Below, in pieces: positions 21,746 to 32,777 of a stretch of 64,000 nt of DNA (positions are counted from its first letter, which is position 1; each line of letters begins with the position of its first letter). The stretch is from Ixodes scapularis (taxonomy: Eukaryota; Arthropoda; Arachnida; Ixodida; Ixodidae), in NCBI RefSeq assembly GCF_016920785.2, contig NW_024609880.1:51174296-51238295 (forward strand), written 5' to 3'. Under the pieces are notes generated by a model. That model saw only the letters and a program-made list of their open reading frames with translations. It searched no databases and was not told the DNA's origin. The position numbers and the translations under genes are program-made.

Positions 21746-22241
21746 CCATACGAGAGTGTTAAAGGAAACTTTACGTATTTTAAGCTTCGGAAACTGTATT
21801 AGTCAACCTTCATTAGCTCTTGATAAGGGAAAAAAAAAAAAATTCTAGGTCTATAATTTTTTTCTTTTCTCTTTTTTTTTTTTTTTTTGTTAAGTGCTGG
21901 GTCACTTGTTTCGTAATACGGGTTCTTCTCTTCCCTTTCTTTTTTCTGGCAACTTTGTTTGTTTTTTTATAGGGGAACAAAAGAGTTTATGAGTGATGTT
22001 TGGTTCGGTCTGACCTTGTCAAGTGCGGAAGTTCCTGCTTTCCCTTTTCGAGTTAGCGTCCCTTTGTGTTTTCGGCGTGTTTGCTTTGTGTGCATTGTTC
22101 GGTTTATGTTGAGGGTGAGGGTACTGGGTAAAGTGGGCGAGGAGGTCTTTTGATGGTTGTTAAATAAATTTTCAAGCTGTGTTAGAGACTTCGTTGTACT
22201 GTCCGTTTTTTTATTTTTCCTTCGTCTCAGGGTTATTATGG

Positions 22242-23080
22242 ATACCATTCACCAGCTCGCCTGTGTTTTTTTACCTTTCTTCACTTTTTAGGTGGCAGTT
22301 TTCTGCTTGGGGCGCTTCGATTTTGGTGGAAAATGCATTTGTGCAGATATGACAGAAATGCATATCCCATTCAGGTGAACTTCCTTGTGGTGATACTGTT
22401 CGGCATCGCTTGGCCTCGGGAATAATTTATTTGACTGGTTAACACCGTGTGCCACCTTACTTTTTTTTTTTTTTTTAGGAATGTTTGAGAACATTAACAA
22501 ACACCATGTATGTGCCACCTTAATTAAAGAAAAGAACTGAGATTGTGGATGCATGTGACATGTATGTCATTGAAAAGCACTCATGAGGAAGAAAGATAAC
22601 ATTGTATTCTTTCTCGCTGACAAATGTTTTTCACTGGAATCTGTGCTACAGACGCCCACAATCGCATTTCTTGTTTCGACGATATTAGGCTTAGGTGGAC
22701 GTCGGCTCGGACAAATTTCATATTTCTCAATTATCTTTTGATCTAAGTAGCGTCATGCTCTCAAACTTTCGCTTTCCATCCCAACAGCAATCGCCATATT
22801 CTCACGGAGTTCGAGCTTTCTGCGGGCTAATTAACTAAAATATGTTAATTGACGTTCTAATTATTGAAAATAAACGCATGGTTCTAGTTAGAAACTTCCT
22901 TGATGAGCGTCATGAAAAACCACTCATTCAGTCAGTATTAGAAGGACTTGGAGCATGAGGGAGAAGCACGGTAGAGCGCTAAGCACTCGTGCAACAGGAG
23001 CAAGGCCACTGGTGCGATAACGGGCGGGCGCGGTTTTTCCCTTTCAAAATGGTGGATACTTGGGCTAGTTGGTGGTTGCT
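22242..23080. other. non-coding, nothing recognised beyond element edge
   Basis: The first 40 bp belong to the Penelope outer end. The rest is AT-rich with no supported feature. Confidence 0.45.
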
Positions 23081-23193
23081 ATACATAATTAAACAGCGCA
23101 CAAGGAGAGGAACAGAAAAGGAAGACAGAACAGCGCTTGCCTGTTCTGTCTTCCTTTTCTGTCCCTCTCCTTGTGCGCTGTTTAATTATGTAT
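23081..23193. repeat. 113-bp near-perfect hairpin
   Basis: Arms of about 52 bp (ATACATAATTAAACAGCGCA... and ...TGCGCTGTTTAATTATGTAT) with one mismatch and a loop of about 9 nt. Arms contain CAAGGAGAGG...GGAAGACAGAACA. No direct repeat at the edges. Confidence 0.9.
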
Positions 23194-23610
23194 TTCCCTT
23201 TCACCCCAGCTTGTGCCTCTCGTTGCGCGAGTGCTATAACTTTTGCGCACTGCTTCGCTTCCCACGTGCTCACATGGGCACCTTTCTGGGACATTCGGTG
23301 GAATGAAAAGTTTTCAAGGAAGAAACGTTCCGTGATACCCAGAAATTACAGTCCTCGGGAACATCCCGATATTTGGTCAAGTAAAGCAGAAATTGATAAT
23401 TTTGTGAATGCGGCCTATTTAGGTTTCAATGCAAAGAAACTGTAGAGCCATGGAAGAAAAATTTTACGCGTTCAAAAGTTTAATTATTGCTTATCGATAT
23501 TTTATGAGTGTCATCTTTGATATTCCCTGAGAACATTGCGTTGTTTAGTTGCTGGACATCCGCGAGAAACTTGAGATGAAGTCTTTCTAAAGATTACTGC
23601 ATATAGAAGA

Positions 23611-23676
23611 AAGGTAAAACACACAGGCGAGCTAGTGAAGAACTGCCATAACCACAACGATAAAAAACGGACAAAA
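23611..23676 (-). mobile_element. Penelope element end fragment
   Basis: Reads as the reverse complement of the outer 3' end of the element at 22.2 kb (GTCCGTTTTTT, CTAGCTCGCCTGTGTG, TTACCTTTCTTC). Only about 65 bp is matched. Confidence 0.55.
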
Positions 23677-24199
23677 CAACAAATCTTAATAATTTTTTTT
23701 TATCGTTTCATGTTTCCTGTTACTATAAAAATTACTGCTTAGTGTTTTTTGGATGACGTTCTATGCCTATTTCTACTAATTAAGAATTGTTAGTTAATTA
23801 TAACACGCTGTTTAGGAACCAGCTCGTGTTTGCCCACATCGGTGTGGGCACTGAATGTGCGCTGAAACCAGATTCGCGCGAAAGGAATCCTCTGCGCTTG
23901 CGCAGTAATGACAGCAGCGCCACTGCAGCGTTGTGGCGTCAGATTCGAGTTGGTGTATAGCGGGTTTTCACTGTCGTTATTTCGTCCACCATTGTGTTGT
24001 TATGAGCATGAGCTGTACCTTGTGTGTGCCAAAGGCGAGCAATCCAAGGATTCACAGGACTTCTCAAATGCAAACTTCTCAGGAGCTTACAAGTCTCGGC
24101 TACGCTGACATCTCCTCAAGAGGTTGCGATGTAATCCTTTATAAAAATAAATGGTTGAAAAAACAAAATGGCGGAAATTGAGATGACGAGTTGATTTAA
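23677..24199. other. non-coding, nothing recognised
   Basis: Two overlapping plus-strand frames near 23.9-24.2 kb have no recognisable motif. TTGCGCAGTAATGACAGC and a CpG-rich spot near 23.9 kb look like a decayed element 5' end, but nothing can be named. Confidence 0.35.
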
Positions 24200-24310
24200 C
24201 GTCAATGTGTTTTCCCGCCAAATTTAGCGGGGAAACTGAATTGGTGGATAGGTCACGTGACTCCAATTTCCACACTAAATTTAGCAGCGAGTGACCTGCG
24301 TTGCCGTCGC
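24200..24310. repeat. palindrome-rich repeat (TAAATTTAGCGG family)
   Basis: CCAAATTTAGCGGGGAAACTGAATTGGTGGATAGGTCACGTGAC-type modules occur here and several times at 39725-39900. The core CCGCTAAATTTAGCGG is a palindrome. Probably part of one dispersed element. Confidence 0.6.
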
Positions 24311-24660
24311 TCTCGTGGAAAACTTTTTGGTATTATGATGAGATCAATTATAGTTGTACAACATGACAAGTTTACGGGAAAAAATCCCAGTAAAAACATT
24401 GTTTCTAACCTTTTAGTACTGACACACAGTGGCTCTGTTCTTTTTTCCATAGTACATACCTACCACGCACAGTGAACACAAAGCGTCACCATTAAGGAAT
24501 TTTATTATTTGTAACTTCATAAAAAAAAAAAAAAATTCTTCTTCAGCCTTTTTGTCTTTCAGTATCTTCAAACGCTTCTGTTTCGCCATCCTGTCACTGT
24601 TGAGCGCCTTCGTATAAAATCGAAAAAGCAGAAGTACATAATAATTTATTACACCTGTTG

Positions 24661-25875
24661 TTATAGTGTGTTCATGTATTTGGCAATTCCTAACGTAGGA
24701 AACTCTACTTTCAACAAAAAGGAAAAGTCCTGAATGCTCCTGGAGTGGAGCTTCTGTGAGCTGAAATATGCTGTAAAACTATCTTCAAGGAGAGTTATAA
24801 GGTTTCTCACACGGCCAGATAGGTACATCAAACCTCCATTCTCAAAAGGGGCTGTAAATGACGAAACTTTATCCTGTTCTATGGTGGTGTTCTGGTCAGT
24901 TTGCAGGAAGGATACACAAACCTCACATGAAGTCTTTTTCGCTGTCTTCCTGACATATCCAGCAATGTAGTAAATAAGCAAGTCGTTGCTTTTTTTCTGT
25001 TACATAAGCACTGTGATGTTTCTTCTGCGTCATTAAGCTTTCCTTTGTTGATCAGGCCGTCCAATATGTCTATCGCCCGCTGCTTGATACAACGTTTGAA
25101 ATGAAAGAACTGATCAATTCTGGAAAGCAATTGCCTGACTTGGGTGGCTTGGCTATAGCATATATAGGTTGTAAAATGCGCGTGCATTGACCGTGATTAA
25201 AACTGGGCAGCAAAAGGGCGATCGTTTGCGCCAGATGATTGTCGAACGACGCCAAACAGGTTATCAAGCCTGTCCTGGCTCAAATTCGCGGTCATTATAT
25301 AATTAAACCCGACTGTGTTAATGTAGTCAAGCAGATGTGGCGTGCTTTCAATTGTTACATGTAGTGCTGCACTGAAACTCAGGAAGCCACCCACAGTAGC
25401 TTTCGATCGCATGGCTTTCCCATTTTCTCAGGTACTCCAGGAACTCTTTTAAAAACTGGTAGTTTGGCCAGCTAACATACGAAGCTGCCTTTGGGAATCG
25501 CTAGGACATTACCCTAATAACTTTGTTTATTCTCTTGACAAAACTTTCTGTTGGTTTGGTTTAGCTTCGAGCGGTAAAGAAAAAGTCCTTTTACGACTTC
25601 GTCACCAAATAACTGGAAAGCTGGAGCAACCCTCATTTTCTCGAAATAGTTGGGGCTCACATATAAACACAAATTATGTGTGTTTTTGAAAAAAAAAAAA
25701 AAAAAAAACGTTTTTTTAAGCATTTGGTATAGGGCGAATGTGCGCGCGACCCTCTGTAGCGTTGAAGCCCTTTGCTATGAAGGCGCTCCTCACATTTTTT
25801 AGTAAGTGGGGAAAATCGGACAGGAAGTGCAGCTGGTGCACTTGTCTCACAGGGTGAGGGGTCATGATCCTTTCG
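24661..25875 (-). pseudogene. P-element/THAP9-like transposase, C-terminal half (fossil)
   Basis: Read right to left in several frames this encodes recognisable P-type transposase blocks in order: HFLSDFPHLLKNVRSAF (about 25850-25790; D-P-H-L-x-K-N motif), NYFEKMRVAPAFQLFGDEVV (about 25660-25600), FLKEFLEYLRKWE (about 25460-25430), LSQDRLDNLFGVVRQ with ANDRP (about 25285-25215) and IYYIAGYV...CEVC (about 24975-24905). Frames shift between blocks and poly(A) runs interrupt, so it is dead. In P-type transposases these blocks follow the RNase-H-like catalytic part. The N-terminal part is absent here, but matching N-terminal blocks on the same strand at 34636-35550 may be the same gene, split. 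Confidence 0.8.
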
Positions 25876-26213
25876 CTGTACCTACAAAAATAGAAACCAG
25901 CTTGCTACACTGCACTGACCGGTGAAAGCAGAAAATAGTGCATTTCATCCCTAGATTTGTACCTTGTATGCCAAAGAGCCTCTACATTGATCTGTTTTAG
26001 CTCGCTCCAACACAGGCGACGAAGTCTGCCAAGGTTATGATTATAATGCATTCGAAATGCAAAGGTGCGCACCAGTCACCTAGCTGTGTTTGGAGATTTG
26101 AGTGTGTCTTTTGTTCCCCTTGTTCTCCTTCTCCAGGGATTATTATTGTCATGGCCTGTCAGCTTTAACATTTCCATGTGAAGAAAGCACACCAAGGACC
26201 TGAGTCCACTGAC

Positions 26214-27889
26214 TTAAAGGAGCTGTGCAATGATTTTAACGTTGAAAGAATTGGCATCTTCTGCATTTGACATTGTTTTATTTTGTCACAAAGAACAGAA
26301 AACACACATCTTTAATTCGAAATGTTGCGATTCCGCCACATAATCGCGAGGCAAAAATGAGAATATTACCCCACCTGCAGCCACGAGCGGCGGCCATGAG
26401 AACCACCCGGCATGACGTCAATGGGGTCTTGTAGAAAGATAGCAAGTTGTGCAAATACCTGCTCGATAAAAGGTAACTTTTTTTAAAATCTTGTCGTTCC
26501 AACATAAATATAAATGCGCCAAAAACCTGGTATCAGCGACAAAACTTTTATTATACGGAGTTTTAGTGGCGTCATCTATTCTAGATTCACAAAACCGACA
26601 GCTCTATCTGCTATCGCGAACAGCCGCCAGAAGCCGGAGGGGGAGGGGGACAGAGCCCGGACGGTTATGGCCGGACCCCGGATGAGGCTTTCACCCTTTC
26701 ACCACATTTTTCACGCTGCGCCCGCCAGCACGTGGTCACGGGGTCGCGAGCGGATGAGTTATCGCTGCTCACGGATGGCTCTAGAGCAGGGGTCTCAAAC
26801 ACTCGGCCCGCGAATCGCTGGGACGCGGCCCACAGGCAACCGGCTACGAGTCCTGGTTCCCATGTTTCTAGCGCTATGCCATGCTCCATGATGACCTCAT
26901 CTCATCGCTTCATTTTAGCTCGAAAAGCAGCTCTGCTCTTTTAACGTATTCACACTGTTTATACCTATATGTGATAATTTACCCTTTGTTCCGCTTTATT
27001 GTTTGCTTCCCAGCTTTTCGTAATGCACAACAGTTTCCGCTACTAGGCTGTAGGCGCGAGCTATTCGTTTAAGGATGCCTCTCGGCTGCGCAACCTCTCG
27101 ATCAGCAGAAGCAACTGCCAAAGAAAAGTTACAAACTCAAAATGCTCAAACTTGAAAAAAAAAAAAAAAATCACCATTAAAAGACAAGTGTGGGTGTTGC
27201 AACAGAAATCGTCAGGAAAGCAAGAACTATGAAATCATTGGATTATTTTTAAGAGACATGTTGAGCTTGGTTAATTCCTGAGGGAATTGAGCAACGGGAA
27301 CGACAGCCTACTTGCTCTCTTGTTCTATTAATTATGCCAGCACGTTGACGGTGTAGTGTCTTCTTATTTCATGTTATCACATCTGTTCGGTGCCCTAAGT
27401 AATCTTGAGTAAATCTTTATTTTCAGTTCGCTGTTCATCCTCTCGTTGTCTTCATTCGTGACATTATAAACAAATGAGACTTAAGAGGTCACTGGCAAGC
27501 AACTTTGAGTTTCCAAAACATAAAGCACCGGGGTCTGTTCTCTTTCAAATCTTTTGAACGCTCCCCCCCCCCCCCCCCCCCCCCCCCCTCCTACCCTCTT
27601 ACGATGGCCCTCGGTCATCCCGGCGTGGGCTATCTGGCCCCCACACTCGTACGAGTTTGAAACCATTGTTCTAGAGAGAGAGCTTCACCGGAACCCCGCG
27701 CGACCCCCATTGACGTCACAGCGCACGTGACTCGGAAGAGGGTGAAGGAGTTAAGAGGTGCCGAAAACCTCAACCTTTGTCCATCATGCAAGCAAAAGCG
27801 TCTTTTTTTTTTTTTGCTTTAGAAAGGTCGGGACACCAACTCCCAAGTTATTTAAGAAAAGCACTGAAACTGTTGCACAGCTCCTTTAA
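26214..27889 (+). mobile_element. TTAA-flanked element, family 1 copy 2 (interrupted)
   Basis: TTAA 26214-26217 then AGGAGCTGTGCAATGATTTT. The right end TGTTGCACAGCTCCT is followed by TTAA 27886-27889. The body matches 3783-4504 (AAAACTTTTATTATACGGAG, CACGTGAC) but holds an 882-bp hAT insertion. Immediately to the right, sharing the same TTAA, another element starts (AGGGGCCCTGCAACG). Confidence 0.85.
26787..27668 (+). mobile_element. hAT (Charlie-like) non-autonomous element
   Basis: Left end CAGGGGTCTCAAACACTCGGCCCG; right end GTTTGAAACCATTG (12 of 14 inverted match). 8-bp duplication CTCTAGAG (26779-26786) against TTCTAGAG (27669-27676), one mismatch. It is inserted in the TTAA element, and copy 1 at 4.25 kb shows the site without the insert. 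The body includes 26 C (27563-27588) and no transposase frame I can recognise. Confidence 0.85.
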
Positions 27890-28092
27890 AGGGGCCCTGC
27901 AACGACTTTTTGACTGGTTTTTAATTTGCACCGAACCTGAGCGCACTGAACGTAGTAACTTAGTGAAACTTTTATTTTCTTGAATTCTGATTTATTTTAA
28001 AAGTTATAGGCCTATTAAAATTACAAGAAACAGGCAAAAAATAACCTCCTTCATGACATCCTTGATCCTGGCTTGGGTGGCAGTCAGCTAGT
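27886..28092 (+). mobile_element. left part of another TTAA-type element
   Basis: TTAA then AGGGGCCCTGCAACGACTTTTTGACTGG. The body is cut at 28093 by a run of 16 G. An inverted, diverged counterpart of this end (ATCATTGTAGGGCCTTT then TTAA) lies at 32365-32385, so the two could be the ends of one element filled with the LINE and Penelope insertions between them. Confidence 0.5.
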
Positions 28093-28139
28093 GGGGGGGG
28101 GGGGGGGGTAGTGAGCTCAGCGAGCGCTCACGGCTGCCG

Positions 28140-28800
28140 CACTCTAAGTCGACGGCTCGAGAGGGCGCCACTAAAGCACGTGCAGGATGGAGACATGGGA
28201 TGGGTGTCATTTGAGAGCAGGGAAGCGGTGAGCAAGATAGAATTCGAGGATAGGTTGAGGCAAATGGATGGGGGAGCAATGGGCACGAAAGGTTTTCAGC
28301 TATTTATACATGAGAAGTATAGACACAAAGTGGAGACAGTTTTTGGGCTATAGCGAAGATACGGAAGAGCAAGTCTCAGTTAAGAAGAAAGTTAAGGCCA
28401 CAGAAAGAGATCGGTGGCTAGAGGGAATGCAGGCAAAGACGGCTCTGGAAAGCTACAGATTAAACAAAACAGGTATTGCCAAAGAAAGCATTTATGACAA
28501 TTCTAGGGGAAGCTCATTGTTGTTTGAGGCGAGGACGGGTGTTCTGCGAACCGCAACATACAGAGTGAAGTATCAGGAAATGGATACAGCGTGCACTGCT
28601 TGTGGAGAGGAGACGAGACGGCTGAGCACTTGATACGCTACTGTAAAGGGCCTCACCCTATGCCTACCGAAGACAACATAGATTTAATAAAGTCATTGGG
28701 TTTTAGAGACAGCGAAGGGAGAGTGGATTTCAAAACGGTAGGGATTACCAAGCAAAGATTAAGTGAATGGTGGCAGAAATCGAGAGAAAACTAGGTATTT
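28140..28800 (+). pseudogene. non-LTR retrotransposon (LINE) C-terminal fragment
   Basis: Frames shift twice but read through as a LINE ORF2 tail: ERDRWLEGMQAKTALESYRL, YDNSRGSSLLFEARTGVLR, TYRVKYQEM, then a zinc-knuckle-like C-TACGEE...AEHLIRYC (about 28590-28640) and QRLSEWWQKSREN. This C-terminus, with the Cys/His cluster after the RT and RNase-H-like part, is characteristic of R1/I-type LINEs common in ticks (family knowledge). It is 5'-truncated at about 28140 and followed by a 3' tail. Confidence 0.75.
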
Positions 28801-28930
28801 TCTGATTCACTGATGGCAAGGGGGTTTCATAGCCTCACTTTCTTTGCTTAAATGGTAAAACAAAATGGCTAGGTGGCGTAAGCTACCGCCCGATCCAAAG
28901 GGCTCAGCCGTATTCATACATACATCCAGG
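28801..28930 (+). mobile_element. LINE 3' tail
   Basis: GCTAGGTGGCGTAAGCTACCGCCC...CAAAGGG...CATACATACATCC follows the coding part. A related tail (GCTAGGTGGTGCAAGCTACC, AAAGGGTACATCC) is at 58612-58680. 28931-29244 shows nothing named. Confidence 0.6.
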
Positions 28931-29244
28931 AGACGCTGAATGAAGCGGGCCGCCAGGGCGGCTCGCATTGCATTTGCTGCGCGACTAAACACTAATTCGG
29001 TATGACACTTCATTGCCCACAAACGGCAGCCAACACGGGGTAAAAATCAGTTCCGAACGGGAGCCATTTCGCGCTAGCAAATCGCCAAACGGCCAAACCG
29101 CAAGCCAAACCTGCTTGCCGAAGGCCTTGGGAACGCTCGGAACCGGCCGCATCCTCGAGCTTATACGACCGCAGCGCCGCCGCGTACACCCGGGACCTTT
29201 CCGTGTAGGCGCCTGATCCCACTACCCCTTTCCACAGTTTAGAA

Positions 29245-30110
29245 GTCTTTTTGTGCGACACAAGGGACACTCAAAAGCGAGTAGACACGGACAAGCGCAA
29301 CTTTCAACTAGTTTATTCGTACTCGATCGACCACGAACATCCAGAAAGAGCATGCGCAATACGCTACATAGAAGGGAACAAAAAACAGATAGAAATTCAC
29401 CCACCAAGACACATTCCCCGATAGTCTTTATCACACCACCAACCCGGATTAAAACTGGACTTCACTCTCAAACAAAGAAACCGAGGTATCGCTAACACCA
29501 ATCACATCCCTTCTTTATATAAAACGCTTCCATTAGTTCTCTGGCTGTGCTATCTTTGCTTCTACCCGATCTCTTGAAATAGCGCCTCACACTTACAGTC
29601 CGCACAGTGAGTTGGCAAGTGTGCATTGCCTTTATTCCCGATTGACAATTCATGTTCCCGTGCGCGGTCATTAAAACAGTGTCCAGTTTGACCAATATAT
29701 ACTTTCCCACACGAAAGCGGAATCTCGTCCACCGCTGTGGCATAATCCACAAACGGTCGGGCGTTCTTTTTGTTGCAGCCACTCGTCTTCTATCTTCCCG
29801 AGGAAATCCTCGGACAAAGGCCCACAAGCTTGCGTGACGCAAAGAACACGAAAGGTACATTGTACCTATTCGCTACCTTCTTGAGGTTGTGGGACACTTT
29901 ATGTATATATGGCACCACTTCTGGTCTACACTTTCTTTGTGGCGTCTCTGGCCGCGTCCTCTGCTTTACTTTGTTCTTCTGGAGCAACGTCTCAGCAACC
30001 GCCTGAATGACCGAGCAGGGGAAACCGGCAGACTTCAGCATGGCTACCTGTTCATTAAAGCTTCTGTGCATAGAGTGTGGGCCACGACTTCCTGATTTTT
30101 TTTGGCGCAA
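29245..30110 (-). mobile_element. Penelope-like element, inverted 3'-end copy
   Basis: The minus strand encodes MHRSFNEQVAMLKSAG, a connecting segment, VYIGQTGHCFNDRAREHE (GIY-YIG) and ends near TTGTGCGACACAAGGGAC. It mirrors 31060-31934 on the plus strand, whose far end reads GTCCCTTGTGTCGCGCAA. The two arms therefore flank a plus-strand element in inverted orientation, the pLTR layout known for Penelope elements. Frameshifts are visible around the GIY-YIG part. Confidence 0.8.
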
Positions 30111-30114
30111 GTTG

Positions 30115-31934
30115 ATCGAAACTTAGCCAACCACTTTGTCGATGGCGGTGTCTTGAAGGTTTTTAGATACGTTGACGATTTTTTTAACCCTTTGAAAAAA
30201 ACACCTGCTTAGTTATGACGACTCTGTAGACGAGATTTTAACCGCCTTTCTTGGTTATGGGTTGGGCCTGTCCTTTACACATGAGCTTCCGACCCATGAC
30301 TCACACCAGTTCCTGGATATGAAACTGATGGTAAAATGTAATCATTTGTGCTGGTGTTATAGCCCTCGAGGGTGCTGCTGCCGTATGACTCGGCTCACTC
30401 AAAAACTGTTAAAGGGATGCTTCAACGAAATTTGAAATATTCCCGTCGTGTTCAAAAATAGGTTGAATATGATCCGCAATATCCGTAAATGACAATCGCA
30501 CGTTTGTATTTTGATCCTGGTGGCTGTATTTTTCGTTATAAACGGCCCACTCTGGCAAGCGCTCGGAGAAGGCCCAGCTTAGAGCACGTGACATCCAACG
30601 CAATCGTGACGTAGGTCGTCTCAAGACGAGCAAAGCTACGGCGAGGCTGACGTCGAAAGGATGGCCTAGTCGTTCCAGCCACCGAAGCGGCTGCTTTTGT
30701 ACGAATTTGGAGTGACGGGTTAATCTTCTATAATCTTCTAGGGGGACAATAGCGGCTTCTGTGACACACAAAAGCGATTCTCGGGAAGAGGGGAGTTCCT
30801 CCTTCCCCCCTTCTCTCGTCGTGGCCGGAGACGAGACAACCTCCGTCACTAGCTGTCAAGGTTCCTAGACGAGCATTACAAACGAGGCGTTAGCGACATC
30901 CACCAGGTGCTCTTTGCTAATCGTTTAATTCGTTTTAAAATTCCTTTTCGAGACTTTTTTAACAAGATATTGGTATGTTCCATGTGATACTGCTTTTTCG
31001 AACACATACAGACAAAAAAATGAGCGCCTAAATTTTGTTGTAGTATCCCTTTAAGCGATCCATCGCCTCCCTCTGCTTGGGGTCAGCCCTCAGGAAGTCG
31101 TGCTCACACTCTAAGCACAGAAGCTTTAATGATCAGGTAGCCAGACTGAAGTCTGCCGGTTTCCCCTGCTCGGTCATTACGGCGGTTGCTGAGACGTTGC
31201 TTCAGAAGACCGAAGTAAAGCAGAGTACGCGGCCAGAGCCGCCACAAAGAAAGTGTAGACCAGAAGTGGTAAGAGTCCCACAGCCTCAAGAAGGTAGCGA
31301 ATAGGTACAATACACCTTTCGTGTTCTCTGCGCCACGCAAGCTTGCGGGCCTTTGTCCGAGGATTTTCTTGGGAAGAGAGAAGACGAGTGGTTGCAAGAA
31401 AAAGCACGCCCGACCATTTGTGGATTGTGCCACAGCGGTGGTATACGAGATTCCGCTTTCGTGTGGGAAAGTATATATCGGTCAAACTGGACCGCGCACG
31501 GGAACATGAATTGTCAATCGGGAATAAAGGCAATGCACACTTGCCAACTCACTGTGCGAACTGTGGGTGTGAGGAGCTGTTTCAAGAGATCAGAATCTTG
31601 GGTAGAAGCAAAGATAGCACAGTCAAAGAACTGATGGAAGCGTTTTATATAAAGAAGGCACGTGACTGTGTTAGCGATACCCCGGTTTCTTGGTTTGAGA
31701 GTGAAGTCCAGTTCTTATCCGGGTTGCTGGTCTGATAATGACTATCGGGGAATATGTCTCGGTGGACGTGACTTTTCTATCTGTTTTCTGTTTCCTTCTA
31801 TATAGCGTGCTATATATACGCATGCTATTCCTGGATGCTCGTGATCGATCGAGCTCGAATAAACAGTTGAAAGTTGCGCTTGTCCGTGTCTACTCGCTTG
31901 TGATTGTCCCTTGTGTCGCGCAAAAAAACTTCTA
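30115..31934 (+). pseudogene. Penelope-like element RT and GIY-YIG, interrupted
   Basis: 30155-30408 encodes RT with VFRYVDDFF and HQFLDMKLM, broken by frameshifts. After the TTAA element 30413-31050 the frame resumes: LGSALRKSC, HRSFNDQVARLKSAGFPC, then AEDFLG..., VVYEIPLSCGKVYIGQTG (about 31435-31490) and a C-terminal ELMEAFYIKKARD. It is 5'-truncated. Excising the insertion and one TTAA restores T-V-K-R-S-I-A-S across the site, so the insertion came after the coding sequence was in place. A deletion after QTG removes part of the nuclease. Confidence 0.8.
30409..31054. mobile_element. TTAA-flanked 638-bp element, family 2 copy 1
   Basis: TTAA (30409-30412) AGGGATGCTTCAACGAAATTT at the left; AAATTTTGTTGTAGTATCCCT then TTAA (31051-31054) at the right. 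The ends are inverted copies with a few mismatches. It is inserted in the Penelope frame. A second, gap-interrupted copy is at 15486-17415. No transposase. Confidence 0.88.
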
Positions 31935-32381
31935 GACAGCATCGTGAACCAACTAGGCCAACAACAAGTTTTAATTTAATTTACCCCTTTCTAGTATGCG
32001 CTGTCTTTTCCACCGCTTGGTGTGGCGGGTTTATAAACTGCATTTGTTTCTTTTCTGATATAAAATGCTGAACAAAAACTACTTTCATAAATAAATGAAA
32101 CGGTTTGCGCCACTTATATTTTGTATTTCTACTAAAAAAAAAAAAAACTTAGTTGCTCTGACCAGTAGTAAGGCCAGGATCAAAAACGTCACGATGTCGT
32201 CACATATCGTGCGCTTTCGGCACCGCGGGTCGACCCTCTAGGTGGAGGTGGTTTCGGCGGCGTCCGGTTATATGACGCACTGATATTTAGTTACCCTCTC
32301 CGTGCCCGCTGGCTTGCCCGAACCCCCAGAGATGTGGAAACCGCAAAAAGGTAGACGCTTAAATATCATTGTAGGGCCTTT
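31935..32381. other. probable right part of the TTAA element begun at 27886
   Basis: The sequence ends ATCATTGTAGGGCCTTT next to TTAA (32382-32385), a diverged inverted match to the start of the element at 27890. Otherwise no feature. Confidence 0.35.
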
Positions 32382-32777
32382 TTAAAGGGGTACTCCGCCG
32401 TTTTCTTCATAGACCCCGATTTGCCTAACTTGCTAAACACACCAACAAACATTGCTGCAATAGTAACCCAAATATTTGGCCAAAATAACTTTTTTTCGCG
32501 AAGTTATAGAATTTGCAATTTTGGTCCTCATCGTGTTTTTCAAAGTGAAAAGCTCTACTGGCAACATAGAAAAAGTGACGTCATAGGAAGGCAGGGGTTC
32601 ACTCTTTGGGCTGTAGATTTGGTTTCCAACTGATTACAAACAGTTTCATAGTGTCAAATGAATGCTTTGGAAGGCCGCTCCAGCTCCCGCGCAGCAGCAC
32701 GAAACAAATGCTCGGTGTATACACCAACTCATGTTTACAAACAAACCGGAGCGCCCCTAGCGGACGCCACCGGCGCC
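32382..32777 (+). mobile_element. TTAA-type element, family 3 copy 1 (one end)
   Basis: TTAA then AGGGGTACTCCGCCGTTTTC. The body (CTCTACTGGCAAC, AGGCAGGGGTTCACTCT, TGTCAAATGAATGCTTTGG) matches the reverse complement of 58024-58357. The other terminus was not found in either copy, so both may be cut at the same internal point near GCAGCACGAAACAAATG. Confidence 0.65.

Larger units (their letters stand above)
19698..22241 (+). mobile_element. Penelope-like retroelement with terminal inverted repeats
   Basis: The element carries a Penelope-type RT plus GIY-YIG reading frame. It is bounded by an exact 29-bp inverted repeat: 19698-19726 (CCATAATAACCCTGAGACG...) and 22213-22241 (...CGTCTCAGGGTTATTATGG). 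Sequence beyond the right end (CACCAGCTCGCCTGTG, 22248-22265) recurs inverted at 23611-23676, so the true outer end may extend to about 22285. 3'-UTR-like sequence (21746-22212) is T-rich with no frame. Inverted end arrangements are typical of Penelope pLTRs (family knowledge). Confidence 0.85.
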
